A stretch of DNA of 64,000 nucleotides from Akkermansiaceae bacterium (GTDB lineage Bacteria; Verrucomicrobiota; Verrucomicrobiia; Verrucomicrobiales; DEV007): contig JACKQE010000002.1 in NCBI GenBank assembly GCA_024233005.1, forward strand, positions 248,001-312,000, given 5' to 3'. The notes under the pieces are model-generated. The model was not told the origin of the DNA. It did not search any database and saw nothing but the letters and a program-made list of their open reading frames with translations. Positions 8,614 to 18,800 of the stretch are shown in pieces. Within the stretch, counting starts at the first letter, position 1; the number at the start of each line of letters is the position of its first letter. The position numbers were made by a program, and so were the translations under genes.

Positions 8614-9738
8614 TCACAACCTCGCCACGATGGCATCCCCCATTTCGGCCGTCCCCACCCGCTTCGTATCCGGAGCGCCACTGAAGATGTCACCGGTGCG
8701 GAATCCGTCATCGATGGTCTGTTTTACGGCTTTCTCGATGGCTGCGGCTTCCGAGTGGAGACCGAACCCAAAACGAAGCATCATGGCCACCGAAAGGATT
8801 TGGGCGATGGGGTTGGCGATGCCTTTTCCCGCGATGTCGGGGGCCGTTCCGCCGCTGGGTTCAAAGAGGCCGAAATAGAGCCCGGGCGACTTTTCCTTGC
8901 CAAGGCTGGCACTTGAAAGCATGCCCAGAGATCCGGCGATCATGCCCATTTCGTCGCTCAGAATGTCGCCGAAGAGATTCTCCGCGAGGACCACGTCGAA
9001 CTCCTTGGGGCGGCTGATCAACTGCATGGCCGCATTATCCACATAAAGATGCTGCAGTTTGATGGCCGGGAATTCTTTGGCCACGGCTTCGACGGTGCGG
9101 CGCCAAAGGATACCGTTTTGCAGGACATTTGCCTTGTCAATGCTCGTGACGACACCTTTGCGTTTCCCGGCGGCGGCAAAGGCCACACGGGCGATACGCT
9201 CGATCTCGCTGGTGCGGTATACCATGGTGTCGATCGCGACCTCCTCGCCGTCCTCCTGGCGAATTTCCTTGGGGCTGCCGAAGTAGAGACCGCCAGTGAG
9301 TTCCCGGACACAGAGGACGTCGAAGCCTCCGGCGATGCGTTCCTCTTTGACCGGCGAAGCATGGGTCAGGGCGGGATAGCAGATGGCCGGTCGGAGATTG
9401 GCGAAAAGTCCGAAATGCTTGCGCAAAGGGAGCAGGGCGGCGCGTTCCGGCTGTTCCTGAGGGGGGAGGGATTCCCATTTGGGGCCTCCGACGGAGCCGA
9501 AGAGGATCGCGTCAGCCGCTTCACAGGCCGTCAAGGTGTCTGCCGGCAAGGCGTGGCCCGTGGCATCAATCGCCGCGCCACCCACAAGGCATTCCTGGCG
9601 GGACAGGGTCAGCCCCGAACTGGCTGCGACCGCTTCGAGGACCTTGTGGGCCTCGGCCATGACTTCAGGGCCGATGCCGTCACCCGGGAGGACGGCGATG
9701 TTCAGGGTTTGGGAGTGGGCGGTGGGATCGGACGACAT
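8614..9738 (-). CDS. leuB: 3-isopropylmalate dehydrogenase
   Basis: LeuB oxidatively decarboxylates 3-isopropylmalate to 2-oxoisocaproate with NAD in leucine synthesis. GDGIGPEV lies close to the N-terminus. YVDNAAMQL, FGDILSDEMGMIAGSLGMLSS (shortened here to its key part GDILSDE) and the GTAPDIAGKGIANP segment give the family identity. I start it at the ATG at 9738 (374 residues). An upstream in-frame ATG at 9795 would add 19 Pro/Ser-rich residues not typical of the family. No leuA, leuC or leuD is adjacent. Confidence 0.93.
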   Translation of the reverse strand: MSSDPTAHSQTLNIAVLPGDGIGPEVMAEAHKVLEAVAASSGLTLSRQECLVGGAAIDATGHALPADTLTACEAADAILFGSVGGPKWESLPPQEQPERAALLPLRKHFGLFANLRPAICYPALTHASPVKEERIAGGFDVLCVRELTGGLYFGSPKEIRQEDGEEVAIDTMVYRTSEIERIARVAFAAAGKRKGVVTSIDKANVLQNGILWRRTVEAVAKEFPAIKLQHLYVDNAAMQLISRPKEFDVVLAENLFGDILSDEMGMIAGSLGMLSSASLGKEKSPGLYFGLFEPSGGTAPDIAGKGIANPIAQILSVAMMLRFGFGLHSEAAAIEKAVKQTIDDGFRTGDIFSGAPDTKRVGTAEMGDAIVARL

Positions 9739-9846
9739 GGCGGGGCGTGGAGGCGAAAGGTAAGGGGATGGGTTTCGGAGAGGAGGATTGTCCACCGCTA
9801 GGGAGGAGATTCAACCCGGGATTTTCGCCATCAGGGCGTCATTCCT

Positions 9847-10752
9847 TCAGGGCCGATGGTAGGCCCGTTGGGATTTTCGACCCGGACCCGGGTCGATGAT
9901 GTAGGCAATGTAGCACATCAGGAATGCCGCGAGCCAACCGCCATAGCCGATGGTGATGGCAGTCAGCATGCCAAGAACGATGGGTGAGAACACCATCAGG
10001 GCAATGACAAGGCCGCTCGGTGGTGGGTCCAGCGGATGATAGCCGACCATGAGCCGGGCCCGGGCCAATTGCAGGCCGAGCAGCACGAACATCGCGGTGA
10101 CACTGATGCTGGAAATGAGTCCAAAAACCAGATGGTGCGCGGTTCCGGAGAAAGTCACGGTGCTGAAACAGATGGCAAAAGAGACCAGTCCGATGCCAAA
10201 AATGAACAGACGCCCCACGACGTTCTCATAGCCGGATGCACCGACCGCGAGGGCGACCAGCGCCGCATTGATCGACACACTGGTGAAACCCCAGGCCAGA
10301 ACCACGGAAAGCTCCAGTCCTCCCAGTTGAAAGAGGGCCAGCAGATAGGGGAATTGGGAAGTGAGGAGCAGCAGACTGAGGATCAGGGTGACGAGCCATT
10401 TGCCGATCGCGATCTGCCAGCGGGAGAGGTTGGCCGTCATCAACAGCTCAACGTTTCGTCCCGCTCCCAACTCCGGTTGGAGGGCGCCCATGGCGGTCAG
10501 GGGCATGACCAGATTGATGAAAAACGAGGCCACCGACATGACCACGACCCCGCGGCCAAGGTAGTTGCCCAGGTCCCCCTCGATGCGGGCAAAATAGAGC
10601 TCCAGTCCCACGGCCAGAACCGCCAGGAGCTGGGCGGCAACAAAAGGGAAGACGAACCGGTCCGCCCGGAGCCCTTGACGAAGTTCTTTCACGACCACGG
10701 GGCCCAGCCGGTCGGAAAATGGCGTCAGGCCGGAGAGCAGGGGCTTGGTCAT
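9847..10752 (-). CDS. ABC-2-type membrane permease-like protein
   Basis: From an internal ATG at 10752 this encodes about 301 residues with roughly six hydrophobic segments. The first is FPFVAAQLLAVLAVGLEL after the cytosolic start VVKELRQGLRADRF. That opening, with a membrane-proximal PVVVKELRQ, is typical of ABC-2 transporter subunits that work with a separate ATPase. No ATPase gene is next to it. An in-frame start at 10875 would add 41 residues without membrane character and overlap the divergent gene, so I reject it. Confidence 0.65.
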   Translation of the reverse strand: MTKPLLSGLTPFSDRLGPVVVKELRQGLRADRFVFPFVAAQLLAVLAVGLELYFARIEGDLGNYLGRGVVVMSVASFFINLVMPLTAMGALQPELGAGRNVELLMTANLSRWQIAIGKWLVTLILSLLLLTSQFPYLLALFQLGGLELSVVLAWGFTSVSINAALVALAVGASGYENVVGRLFIFGIGLVSFAICFSTVTFSGTAHHLVFGLISSISVTAMFVLLGLQLARARLMVGYHPLDPPPSGLVIALMVFSPIVLGMLTAITIGYGGWLAAFLMCYIAYIIDPGPGRKSQRAYHRP

Positions 10753-10873
10753 GAGAAGGGTATTGTGCCAGCGGTCCGGGAGCGCGCCAAGGAATTCTTG
10801 CCGGGCGGCTTCATGGCTTGAGTTTCGTCTGCGCCCATGGCAAAGTGAGCGCCCTTCCGAGACTTTCACGCCC

Positions 10874-11422
10874 ATGGGTCAGCTCTACCAGATGCAGGTG
10901 TCTTTCGATCCCCTCGAGGACCGGCTTCGCTTCCGTTTGAACACCAGGAGCCGCACCGAATTCCGTTTCCTGTTGACGAGGCGCTATGTCAGGTTGCTTT
11001 GGCAGGCCCTCTGGGAAATGCTGAAGACCCGGAGACAGGCGAAAAAGAGCGATTCCTTGGCGGCGCCTCCATCGCCCTTGCCGCCCGAGGTGGCAGCGGC
11101 ACAATCTTTCGAAATTTCCTTGGAACATCGGGAAGCAGTCAAGCAGGGAGATTTTGCGACCCCATTTCACGAGGGATCAAGCCTGCCGTTGGGCCCCGGA
11201 TTCATCCTGCTCTCGAAGGTGGCAGTAAAGAACTCACCGGGCGGTCCACAAGTGCTCTCCATTGGTCCTGAGTCCGGGGAAGGGGTCGACCTGACGCTTG
11301 ATGACCGCATGCTCCACTCCCTGTGCCGACTTCTCGCGGATGCTGCGGCCAAGGCGGACTGGGGGATTGATTTGGATTTTTCGGCTGAATTGCGGAAGCT
11401 CTCCGGCCCGCCACTCAACTGA
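10874..11422 (+). CDS. Conserved hypothetical protein, about 182 residues
   Basis: I choose the ATG at 10874 (MGQLYQMQVSF); upstream frame in the same phase looks non-coding. The N-terminal part has a beta-strand pattern EDRLRFRLNTRSRTEFRFLL followed by a basic/aromatic helix RRYVRLLWQALWEML. Then come a Pro/Ala linker and a C-terminal domain ending LDFSAELRKLS. There is no signal peptide or membrane segment. It resembles uncharacterised proteins found in several Gram-negative phyla, but I know no function for them. It is divergent from the permease-like gene with a 121-base spacer. Confidence 0.7.
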   Translation: MGQLYQMQVSFDPLEDRLRFRLNTRSRTEFRFLLTRRYVRLLWQALWEMLKTRRQAKKSDSLAAPPSPLPPEVAAAQSFEISLEHREAVKQGDFATPFHEGSSLPLGPGFILLSKVAVKNSPGGPQVLSIGPESGEGVDLTLDDRMLHSLCRLLADAAAKADWGIDLDFSAELRKLSGPPLN

Positions 11423-11574
11423 GTCCAAGGAATGGCAGCATGGCCGCGTTCCAAATTTGGGATGCGATTGTAATTGTGAACTGGCGGGAGAGTCCGTAAG
11501 ATCACCCACAAACATCACCGTGCACGCGGGCGAAGTCAGGAGACAACGCCTGTAGTCCGGAACCTCCCAATGCT

Positions 11575-12009
11575 ATGCAACCCTGGCTCATCTGGTCTAT
11601 CGTCGGACTGTTTCTCATTCTGGCTGAAATCTTCACTCCCGGATTCGTCCTGGCCATCTTCGGCATCGCCTGCCTAGGTACGGCTCCAGTCGCGGCCGTT
11701 CTCGGGCTGCCCTACCAACTGGCCACTTTCATTGTCCTGTCTCTGGTGGGGATGGTCCTGCTCCGGCCGATGATCCAGCGCTGGTTCACCGCCGCTTCTG
11801 ACGGAGCGAAAACCAACATCGAGGGCATGATCGGCCGCTGCGGGACGGTGACGGAGCCCGTCGGAACCGACGTTTCTCCCGGCCGGGTCAAGATCGGCGC
11901 CGAGGAGTGGCGCTGCATTTCTGCGGAAGGGGGCATCATCGAGCCAGGCGCCACCGTGGAGATTCTCCGGATTGATGGCGCCACGTTGCATGTCCGTGCC
12001 CGCAACTGA
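11575..12009 (+). CDS. NfeD-like membrane protein
   Basis: 144 residues. Two or three hydrophobic segments occupy about 4-70 (LIWSIVGLFLILAEIFTPGF and following), then a soluble C-terminal beta-barrel (OB-like) domain from about 80 with GMIGRCGTVTEPV and GATVEILRIDGATLHVR. This is the short NfeD form without the serine-protease domain. NfeD proteins pair with SPFH proteins, and the next gene, 42 bases downstream, is one. The pair is thought to act in membrane microdomain organisation. Confidence 0.87.
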   Translation: MQPWLIWSIVGLFLILAEIFTPGFVLAIFGIACLGTAPVAAVLGLPYQLATFIVLSLVGMVLLRPMIQRWFTAASDGAKTNIEGMIGRCGTVTEPVGTDVSPGRVKIGAEEWRCISAEGGIIEPGATVEILRIDGATLHVRARN

Positions 12010-12051
12010 CCGTTCTCTCACATTTTCCAACCACCAACTGATCCAAACTCC

Positions 12052-13074
12052 ATGAACACATCCTCATTGCTTCTGCTCGCCGCCGACCCGGTCACCCCTG
12101 CCGTCGTGTTGCTGGGCATCATCGCCGCCATCGTCATCATTCTCGCCATGAAGGGCATCAAAACGGTTCGCCATGCCGAGACCATGGTGATTGAGCGGCT
12201 TGGTCGGTACAACCGCACCCTCAACAGCGGTCTAAATATCATCTGGCCGATCGTTGACCGTCCCCGCACCATTCATATGCGCTATGTCATTTCCCAGCCC
12301 GGGACACGGCCCATGACGGTGAGCCGCACGACCGAGCGGATCGACCTTCGCGAGTCGGTCTATGACTTTCCCCGGCAGAATGTCATCACCAAGGACAATG
12401 TCGGTATTGAGATCAATGCGATCGTGTATTTTCAAATCACCGATGCCAAGCGATCCGTCTATGAGATCGCCAATCTTCCCGATGCCATCGAGAAACTTGC
12501 CCAGACCACGCTGCGCAACATCATCGGGGAACTGGACCTCGACGAAACCCTGGTCTCTCGGGACCTGATCAACAAGAAGCTCGGATCCATCCTCGATGAG
12601 GCGGCCAACAAATGGGGTGTCAAAGTGAACCGTGTCGAGGTTCAGGATATCATCCCGCCCGCCGACATCCAGCAGGCCATGGAGAAACAAATGCGTGCCG
12701 AGCGTGACCGCCGCGCCCAGATCCTGACCGCCGAGGGAACCAAAGCCGCCCAGATCCTGGAAGCAGAAGGCAGCCGTCAGGCCGATATCAATCGTGCCGA
12801 AGGTGAAAAACAAGCCGCCGTGCTTCGTTCCCAGGGGCAGGCGGAAGCGCTGGAGCGGGTGGCCCAAGCCGAGTCCAATGCGGTTCTCGTCGTCGCCAAG
12901 GCACTTCAGTCGGGCAAGGTCGATCCGGCCAACTACCTCATCTCGATGCGCTACATTGAAAGCTTCGGCAAAATGACCGACGGCAAGAACACCAAGACGG
13001 TTTTCATGCCCTACGAAGCGACCGGTGTGCTGGGTTCCCTCGGCAGCATCAAGGAGATCTTCAAAGACGCCTGA
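12052..13074 (+). CDS. SPFH/Band 7 family membrane protein (stomatin/QmcA-like)
   Basis: 340 residues. An N-terminal membrane anchor spans about 14-32 (VVLLGIIAAIVIILAM). The Band 7 domain follows, with ETMVIERLGRYNRTLNSG and RESVYDFPRQNVITKDNV. Next is an Ala/Glu-rich coiled-coil region (MRAERDRRAQILTAEG, repeated EGEKQAAVL-type units) and a C-terminal stretch that probably drives oligomerisation. It forms the standard operon pair with the preceding NfeD gene. A short inverted repeat (CGGGCA/TGCCCG, 13085-13103) follows the stop. Confidence 0.9.
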   Translation: MNTSSLLLLAADPVTPAVVLLGIIAAIVIILAMKGIKTVRHAETMVIERLGRYNRTLNSGLNIIWPIVDRPRTIHMRYVISQPGTRPMTVSRTTERIDLRESVYDFPRQNVITKDNVGIEINAIVYFQITDAKRSVYEIANLPDAIEKLAQTTLRNIIGELDLDETLVSRDLINKKLGSILDEAANKWGVKVNRVEVQDIIPPADIQQAMEKQMRAERDRRAQILTAEGTKAAQILEAEGSRQADINRAEGEKQAAVLRSQGQAEALERVAQAESNAVLVVAKALQSGKVDPANYLISMRYIESFGKMTDGKNTKTVFMPYEATGVLGSLGSIKEIFKDA

Positions 13075-13139
13075 GTCCAACTCCCGGGCAGGCTCAATGC
13101 CCGCTTGCATGGAGGGTCATCCGGTCCCAATTTGGACGG

Positions 13140-14072
13140 ATGACCCTCTTCTTTTTTGTTTCGGGGCGCCCTTTGACCCTGGGTGTGATCGTTCTTGCTT
13201 TTGCGGCCGGCATCTCCTGCTCTCCCTCCACTCCGTCGGCCGGAGAGGGTTCCGCTGCCGGCGAAAAATCCCCGGCTTCCGCTGCGGATGTCCCGGCCGA
13301 ACCCACCAGGCGCTTGTGGACCGAAGTGACCCTGCACGAAGCGGTGCGGGCAAAAAACCCCGACTATACCGGCAACGGAGAATTCAATCTCACCCCGGAC
13401 GGTCTCCCTGTCGCCATCGGCCTTGGCAAATGCAAGGTCTCCGACATTTCGTTCCTCCGCGGGATGCCCCTTCAGGCGCTTGACCTGCTGGAATGTCCGG
13501 TCCAAGACCTCTCCCCGATCCAAGGAATGCCGCTGGTGGAACTCTATCTCGAAAAGACGCCGGTTGTGGATCTCTCGGTTCTTGCCACCCTCCCGACGTT
13601 GCAGAAGCTTTATCTCAACGATACTCCAGTCAAAGATCTTTCCCCGATCCGGGGGCTCGCCCAATTGCAGGAACTCTATCTCGTCCACACTCAGGTGTCC
13701 GATCTCGGCCCCGTGGGCGGCCTTTCCGCCCTCCAAGGCCTCTGGCTCACCGGATGTCCCGTCAGCGATCTCACGCCTCTGAAACAGTCCCCAGTCATCA
13801 GTCTGACGGTGCACCAGACGAAAGTGCAAGACTTGTCCCCTCTTGCGGGTACTCGTTTGCAGCGACTGCACATCGGTGAGACCGCCGTGAAAGACCTCAC
13901 TCCTCTGGGAGGTCTCGCCCTGACCCGGTTGGTCTTCACTCCGGAACGTATTGAGAAAGGACTCGATGCGGTGAAAGCCATTCCCTCTCTCCGCGAGATC
14001 GGGACTCGTTTCGACGACGCTGAGAAAGATCTCGCGCCTCCTGCAGAGTTCTGGTCCCGGCCAAAACCCTGA
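13140..14072 (+). CDS. Leucine-rich-repeat lipoprotein
   Basis: 310 residues. A hydrophobic signal ends in a probable lipobox AGISC (Cys near residue 29), followed by an Ala/Ser/Pro-rich linker to about 57. From about 95 to 275 there are at least seven repeats of about 21 residues built on the pattern V-x-D-L-S-P-L/I-x-G-L-x-x-L-x-x-L-x-L-x-x-T-x. This is the spacing of internalin-type LRRs. It is probably an envelope-anchored binding protein; the partner is unknown. It ends convergently with the esterase gene, 32 bases apart, with no clear terminator. Confidence 0.75.
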   Translation: MTLFFFVSGRPLTLGVIVLAFAAGISCSPSTPSAGEGSAAGEKSPASAADVPAEPTRRLWTEVTLHEAVRAKNPDYTGNGEFNLTPDGLPVAIGLGKCKVSDISFLRGMPLQALDLLECPVQDLSPIQGMPLVELYLEKTPVVDLSVLATLPTLQKLYLNDTPVKDLSPIRGLAQLQELYLVHTQVSDLGPVGGLSALQGLWLTGCPVSDLTPLKQSPVISLTVHQTKVQDLSPLAGTRLQRLHIGETAVKDLTPLGGLALTRLVFTPERIEKGLDAVKAIPSLREIGTRFDDAEKDLAPPAEFWSRPKP

Positions 14073-14104
14073 CTCGGTCCTGAGGTTGGACAGCTTGCGG
14101 TAAG

Positions 14105-14977
14105 CTACCGGGCTGTTGACTTCAGGTGTTTGTCAAAAAAGTCGATCATCAGTGCATCGGTCTTTTCCGAAGGCACTCCCCTGAGTCCGTGTCCGGCACC
14201 TTCAAAGCCTACCAGTTCTGCCTCGACGGTCGCCGCTTTAAGCCTTTCCACGATCCAGGTGGCCTGTTCAAAGGCGACGTATTCGTCCGCCGTGCCATGC
14301 AGGCACAGGGTGGGGGCCGCATTGGGGGTGACCCAGTAAAGTGGGCTGCCGATAATGTGCTCTCGGCGTTTGGTGGAGAGATCGCCGCCGAAGAACAACG
14401 GTAGTACTTCCTTGGCATCGACACTTTTGTCATAGCTTTTGGTGAAGTCGCTCGGGCCGAAGAAGTTCACGACGCAGGAAACGGCGCTGCTCTGGTCCAG
14501 ATTCCCTTCGCCCTCGAATTGAGGGACCCCGGCGGTGACCCCGAGGAATTGGGCAAGGTGCCCTCCGGCCGAGCCTCCCATGACTCCGATGCGGGTCGGA
14601 TCGACTCCGTAATGCCCGGCATTGGCCCGCAGCCAACGGACGGCGGCCTTGCAGTCATGCACTGCGGCAGGAAACTGGTAGGCAGGGGCGAGGCGGTAGG
14701 TCACCGTGATCGCCACATAGCCGTGTTGCGCCAGCGTAACGAGGAGCTTGTCGTAGCCTTCGCGTTTTCCGGCACGGAAACCGCCCCCGTGTATGCAGAC
14801 CACGGCAGGATGCAGGCCGGATTCTTCCTTCGGCCTGGCAAGATTCACCTGGAGGTGCTGGTTGTCAGGATTGGCGAATTCGATGTCGCGGAGGAAGGTC
14901 ACATTTTCCGGGACCGCCGGAACGGCTCCGTGGGCGGAGGTGAGGGACAGGAGGGCGGCAAGAATGGGGAAGCGCAT
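14105..14977 (-). CDS. Secreted alpha/beta hydrolase (BD-FAE-like esterase)
   Basis: About 290 residues with a signal peptide MRFPILAALLSLTSAHGA. An ATG three codons upstream is also possible. The hydrolase core shows the oxyanion HGGGF motif, VTYRLAP, the nucleophile elbow GGSAGG, an acid in HGTADEYV and His in GAGHGL. This arrangement matches bifunctional feruloyl/acetyl esterase-like enzymes that remove acyl groups from plant or algal polysaccharides in PVC bacteria. The natural substrate is an inference only. Confidence 0.85.
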   Translation of the reverse strand: MRFPILAALLSLTSAHGAVPAVPENVTFLRDIEFANPDNQHLQVNLARPKEESGLHPAVVCIHGGGFRAGKREGYDKLLVTLAQHGYVAITVTYRLAPAYQFPAAVHDCKAAVRWLRANAGHYGVDPTRIGVMGGSAGGHLAQFLGVTAGVPQFEGEGNLDQSSAVSCVVNFFGPSDFTKSYDKSVDAKEVLPLFFGGDLSTKRREHIIGSPLYWVTPNAAPTLCLHGTADEYVAFEQATWIVERLKAATVEAELVGFEGAGHGLRGVPSEKTDALMIDFFDKHLKSTAR

Positions 14978-15109
14978 GAGGGCCAACGAAGCCGAGTCCT
15001 TTTAAATTGGCAAGGGTCAGCCCGCACCCGGATGGCGCCAGTGCCAGCCTGACGGTGATTACGGGCTTTCGTGCCTTGAAAAGCCGTCAAAACCGCTTCT
15101 CTTGAAGAG

Positions 15110-15790
15110 ATGAGCGATCCCTTGGTGGCCTTGCAGCATGTTTCAAAGTGGTATGCGTCCGACCCTGGACGGCATGTTCTGTCAGAAATTGATCTCACAG
15201 TCGCGCCGGGTGAGCGTTTCGCGGTGATCGGGCCTTCCGGTTGCGGGAAAAGTACCCTCTTGAATTTGCTGGGAACCCTGGATCGACCTTCGGAAGGAGA
15301 AGTGCGTTTCGACGGAGCCTCCCTCGCCGCGGCCACCCCCGATGAACTGGCTAAACTGCGGGCGCGGGACATCGGATTTATCTTTCAACTCCACCATCTG
15401 CTCCCGCAATGCACGGCGTTGGAGAATGTGCTGGTGCCCACCCTTGCCAAGGCTTCGGATCCTTTGGTGGCAGAATCTCGGGCCCTTGATCTGCTGGGAC
15501 GAGTCGGGCTCGCGGACAAAGCCAGCAGCAAGCCGGGCGAACTCTCGGGTGGCGAACGCCAGCGTGTCGCGGTGGTCCGCGCCCTTATCAATCAGCCGCG
15601 CCTGGTGCTGGCTGACGAGCCCACCGGTGCTCTCGATGAAGAAAATGCGGACCTTTTGACCGAATTGCTGATCGAATTGAATGAAGCGGAAGGCACCGCG
15701 CTGGTCATGGTGACCCACAATCCGGCTCAGGCCCGGAGGCTTGGCTCGGTCCGCAGGCTGCGGGCGGGGCGTTTCGAAACGGACTCCTGA
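15110..15790 (+). CDS. ABC transporter ATP-binding protein (LolD/MacB type)
   Basis: 226 residues, the usual size. Walker A is GPSGCGKST at 41-49, the Q-loop is in FIFQLHHLLPQ near 91-100, the ABC signature is LSGGERQ at 145-151 and Walker B LVLADE at 165-170, with an H-loop in VMVTHNPAQA. The permease gene starts 14 bases downstream. LolD and MacB-like ATPases drive mechanotransmission rather than pore transport, moving lipoproteins, lipids or peptides across the envelope. Confidence 0.93.
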   Translation: MSDPLVALQHVSKWYASDPGRHVLSEIDLTVAPGERFAVIGPSGCGKSTLLNLLGTLDRPSEGEVRFDGASLAAATPDELAKLRARDIGFIFQLHHLLPQCTALENVLVPTLAKASDPLVAESRALDLLGRVGLADKASSKPGELSGGERQRVAVVRALINQPRLVLADEPTGALDEENADLLTELLIELNEAEGTALVMVTHNPAQARRLGSVRRLRAGRFETDS

Positions 15791-15804
15791 AATTTTCCTC
15801 CCCC

Positions 15805-18800
15805 ATGACTTTCGGACGACTTTTGCTGCGCGGCTTTCAGCATTACCGTGGCCTTCATGCGGCGGTGCTGGGCGGGGTGCTCCTCACCGCAGCCATTCTG
15901 AGCGGGGCCTTGGTCGTGGGGGACTCGGTCAAGGAAAGTCTGAGGCGCAATGCGGCGGCGCGGCTTTCCAAGGCGACTTCGGCTTTGGTGGGGGGAGAGC
16001 GTTTTTTCACGGAAACGTTGGCGGGACCGGTCTCTGGGGAGGTCGGGAGTGCCGTCCCGCTGCTCCATTTGGAAGGAACGGTCTCGACCCGGGGGGGAGA
16101 AGCGCGGGCCAATCGAGTCCAAATTGTGGGGGTGAGAGAGGATTTTTGGGTTCTGAGCGAAGCGGGTTCGGCACCTGCCGCCTTGACTGGAGGCGACTGG
16201 ATCGCCGTCAACGACATCCTCGAAGCCCGGCTCGGGTTGCAGGTGGGTGACCGTATCGTGGTCCGTCTTGAAAAGCCCGGTGCGTTGTCGAAGGACGCCC
16301 CGCTCTCCGGTGACAGTGAGGCCACTGTACCCATCGCCGGAGCCGTCACCGGCGTGGTCGATGCGGGGCATTTCGGGCGCTATGGCCTGCGGGTGGAACA
16401 AGTGCCCCCGGGGACGGTTTTCGTGCCATTGGCGAAACTTCAAGCGTTGCTGGACAAACCCGGGAAAGCCAATGTGCTTCTCTCCACCGCCTCCGCTCCC
16501 GATCTGCAGGCGGCGGTGGAAAAGTCATGGACGCTGGATGACGCCGGACTGAGGATTTCCACCGGTGAGGCAGATCATGCCTCCGAGATACCCCAAGCCG
16601 GACATGTGGCGCCGCGGTGGGGCAACACGCCCCGCCTCGTTGGTGACCGGGTTTTCCTCGATGCGGCGGTGCAGCAGAAAGCGGTGACTCTTGCGGGTAG
16701 TGACGCCGCCCAGCCCACCCTGACATACCTGGTGAATACTCTGCGGAGCGGCGGGCGGGAAACGCCCTACTCCCTGGTGGCCGCAACCGGGCCGGTTGCC
16801 AATGCCATTGTGCCCAAGGATCTGGGACCCGGGGAGATCATGGTGACGCAATGGCTCGCTGAGGATCTTCAAGTGGCAGCGGGAGGGGAGGTCTCCCTCA
16901 CCTATTACACCATGGGGCTGGGTCGCCAAATGCGCGAGGAAACCGCCGTTTTCAAAGTGAGAGACATCGTGCCGATGGATGCTCCCGACATTGACCGGTC
17001 TTGGACGCCAGATTTTCCTGGACTGTTTGATGTCGAGGACATGGACGGTTGGGAACCGGGCATACCGATCGACAAAAGCCGGGTCCGACCCAAGGACGAA
17101 AAGTATTGGGATGACTACCGGACAACTCCCAAAGCGTTTCTTTCCCTGGAAGGCGGACGCCGTCTCTGGGCCAACCGGTTTGGTGATGCCACGGGGGTGC
17201 GGTTTGTGCCCGGTCCCGGGCATGAACCGGCCGCCCTAGCCAGGGCTTTGCGGGAGCAGCTGACTCTGAATGAATTGGCGTTGCCGGTGCGGGCCCTTGC
17301 CGCCGAAGCGCGCGCGGGAGTGGCAGATAGCTTTGATTTCGGGCAGTTGTTTGCCTACATGAGCTTTTTCCTCATCGTGGCGGCGCTGCTTCTCACGGGA
17401 CTGGTGTTTGTCTTCGGCGTGGAGCAGCGGGCTCCACAGATCGGCCTACTGCTCGCGGTGGGCTGGCGGGGCAGCCAGGTGAGGCGCCTTTTCCTCACGG
17501 AAGCGGTCTTGCTCGCGATCGTGGGAGCAACCCTGGGTCTGGGGGCGGGTTGGGTCTACACCAAGCTGGCGCTCTGGGGGATGTCCGGAGCCTGGCGCTC
17601 AGCGGCTTCGGGGATCGCTTTCACCTACCAGGCGCATCCGGTGAGTCTACTCGTGGCTTGGGTGCTTTCCGTGGCCCTCGCCCTCGGAGTGGTCTGGTTC
17701 GCGAGCCGGGCGGCGACCCGGATTCGTCCGGGCCAACTGATCGCCAGTGGCCTGGATGTGCCCGTCCCCCGGGAGGCTCCGCCGTGGTTGCGTTCCAAGG
17801 CCGCTTGGTCGGGGGTGCTTTCGCTGCTGGCCGGAGTGGGGTGTCTGGTGGCGCCCAAGACACCCGGCACCATGGCCGAACAGGGACTCTTTTTTGGATC
17901 GGGCTTTCTCTTCACCATCGCAGGGCTTTGTGGGGTGGGCTTGGTTCTGCGTCTGATTGCCCGGAAGGCCGGGAAAAGTCTCACCATGGGATCCCTGGCG
18001 CGACGACAGTCCGCCCGGCGTCCCGGTCGCAGTCTTGCCGTGGTGTCACTCATGGCTTCCGGTGTCTTCCTTGTGACCGCGATCAATGCCTTCAGGCTCG
18101 ATGGTTCCAGAGGTGCCGAGCGGCGGGATTCGGGCACCGGGGGCTTCGCGTTTGTCGGTGAGTCGACTCTGCCGATCTACGAGGATCTCAATCTGCCTGC
18201 CAACCGGGAGAAGCTCGGAATTCCGGATGCGAGCCAAGCTCCTTGGAAGGTGGTGGCCTTCCGCGTCAGTTCCGGCGACGATGCTTCCTGTCTAAACTTG
18301 AACCGTGCCCAGCGTCCGCGGCTCATGGGCGTGGCTTCCTCGAAGCTGGTGCAACTGGGTTCCTTTGCCTTTGCCGGAACGGCTCCCGTGGCGGCTGGTG
18401 CCAGTCCCTGGAGTCTCCTGCAAGCTCCCTTGGAGCCCACGGGCGAGGGGCGGACGGTCATTCCAGGCATCGTGGATCTGAACACCGCGACTTATGCATT
18501 GAAAAAAGGCCTCGGGGACGAGATCTCCTACGAGGATGCGTCCGGCACTCCCTATCAGGTGCGCATTGTCGGTCTGCTGCAGACCTCTCTTCTCCAGGGC
18601 AGCCTCATCATCGAGGAGGATGCGTTCATCCGGCAACATCCCGCCGCTGGAGGATACCGGTTCTTTCTCCTCGATCAGGCCGACCGTGATGCCGCCACCC
18701 AGACGGCCGCCACCCTGACCCGCCAGCTCGGAGACCGCGGGTTGGAAATGGCCCCGGCAGCCCGGCGGCTCGATGAGTTCAACGCCGTGCAGAATGTCTA

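Noticed and set aside
12232..13110. A 292-codon frame opposite the SPFH gene
   Set aside because: No family pattern; the plus-strand SPFH protein accounts for the coding signal.
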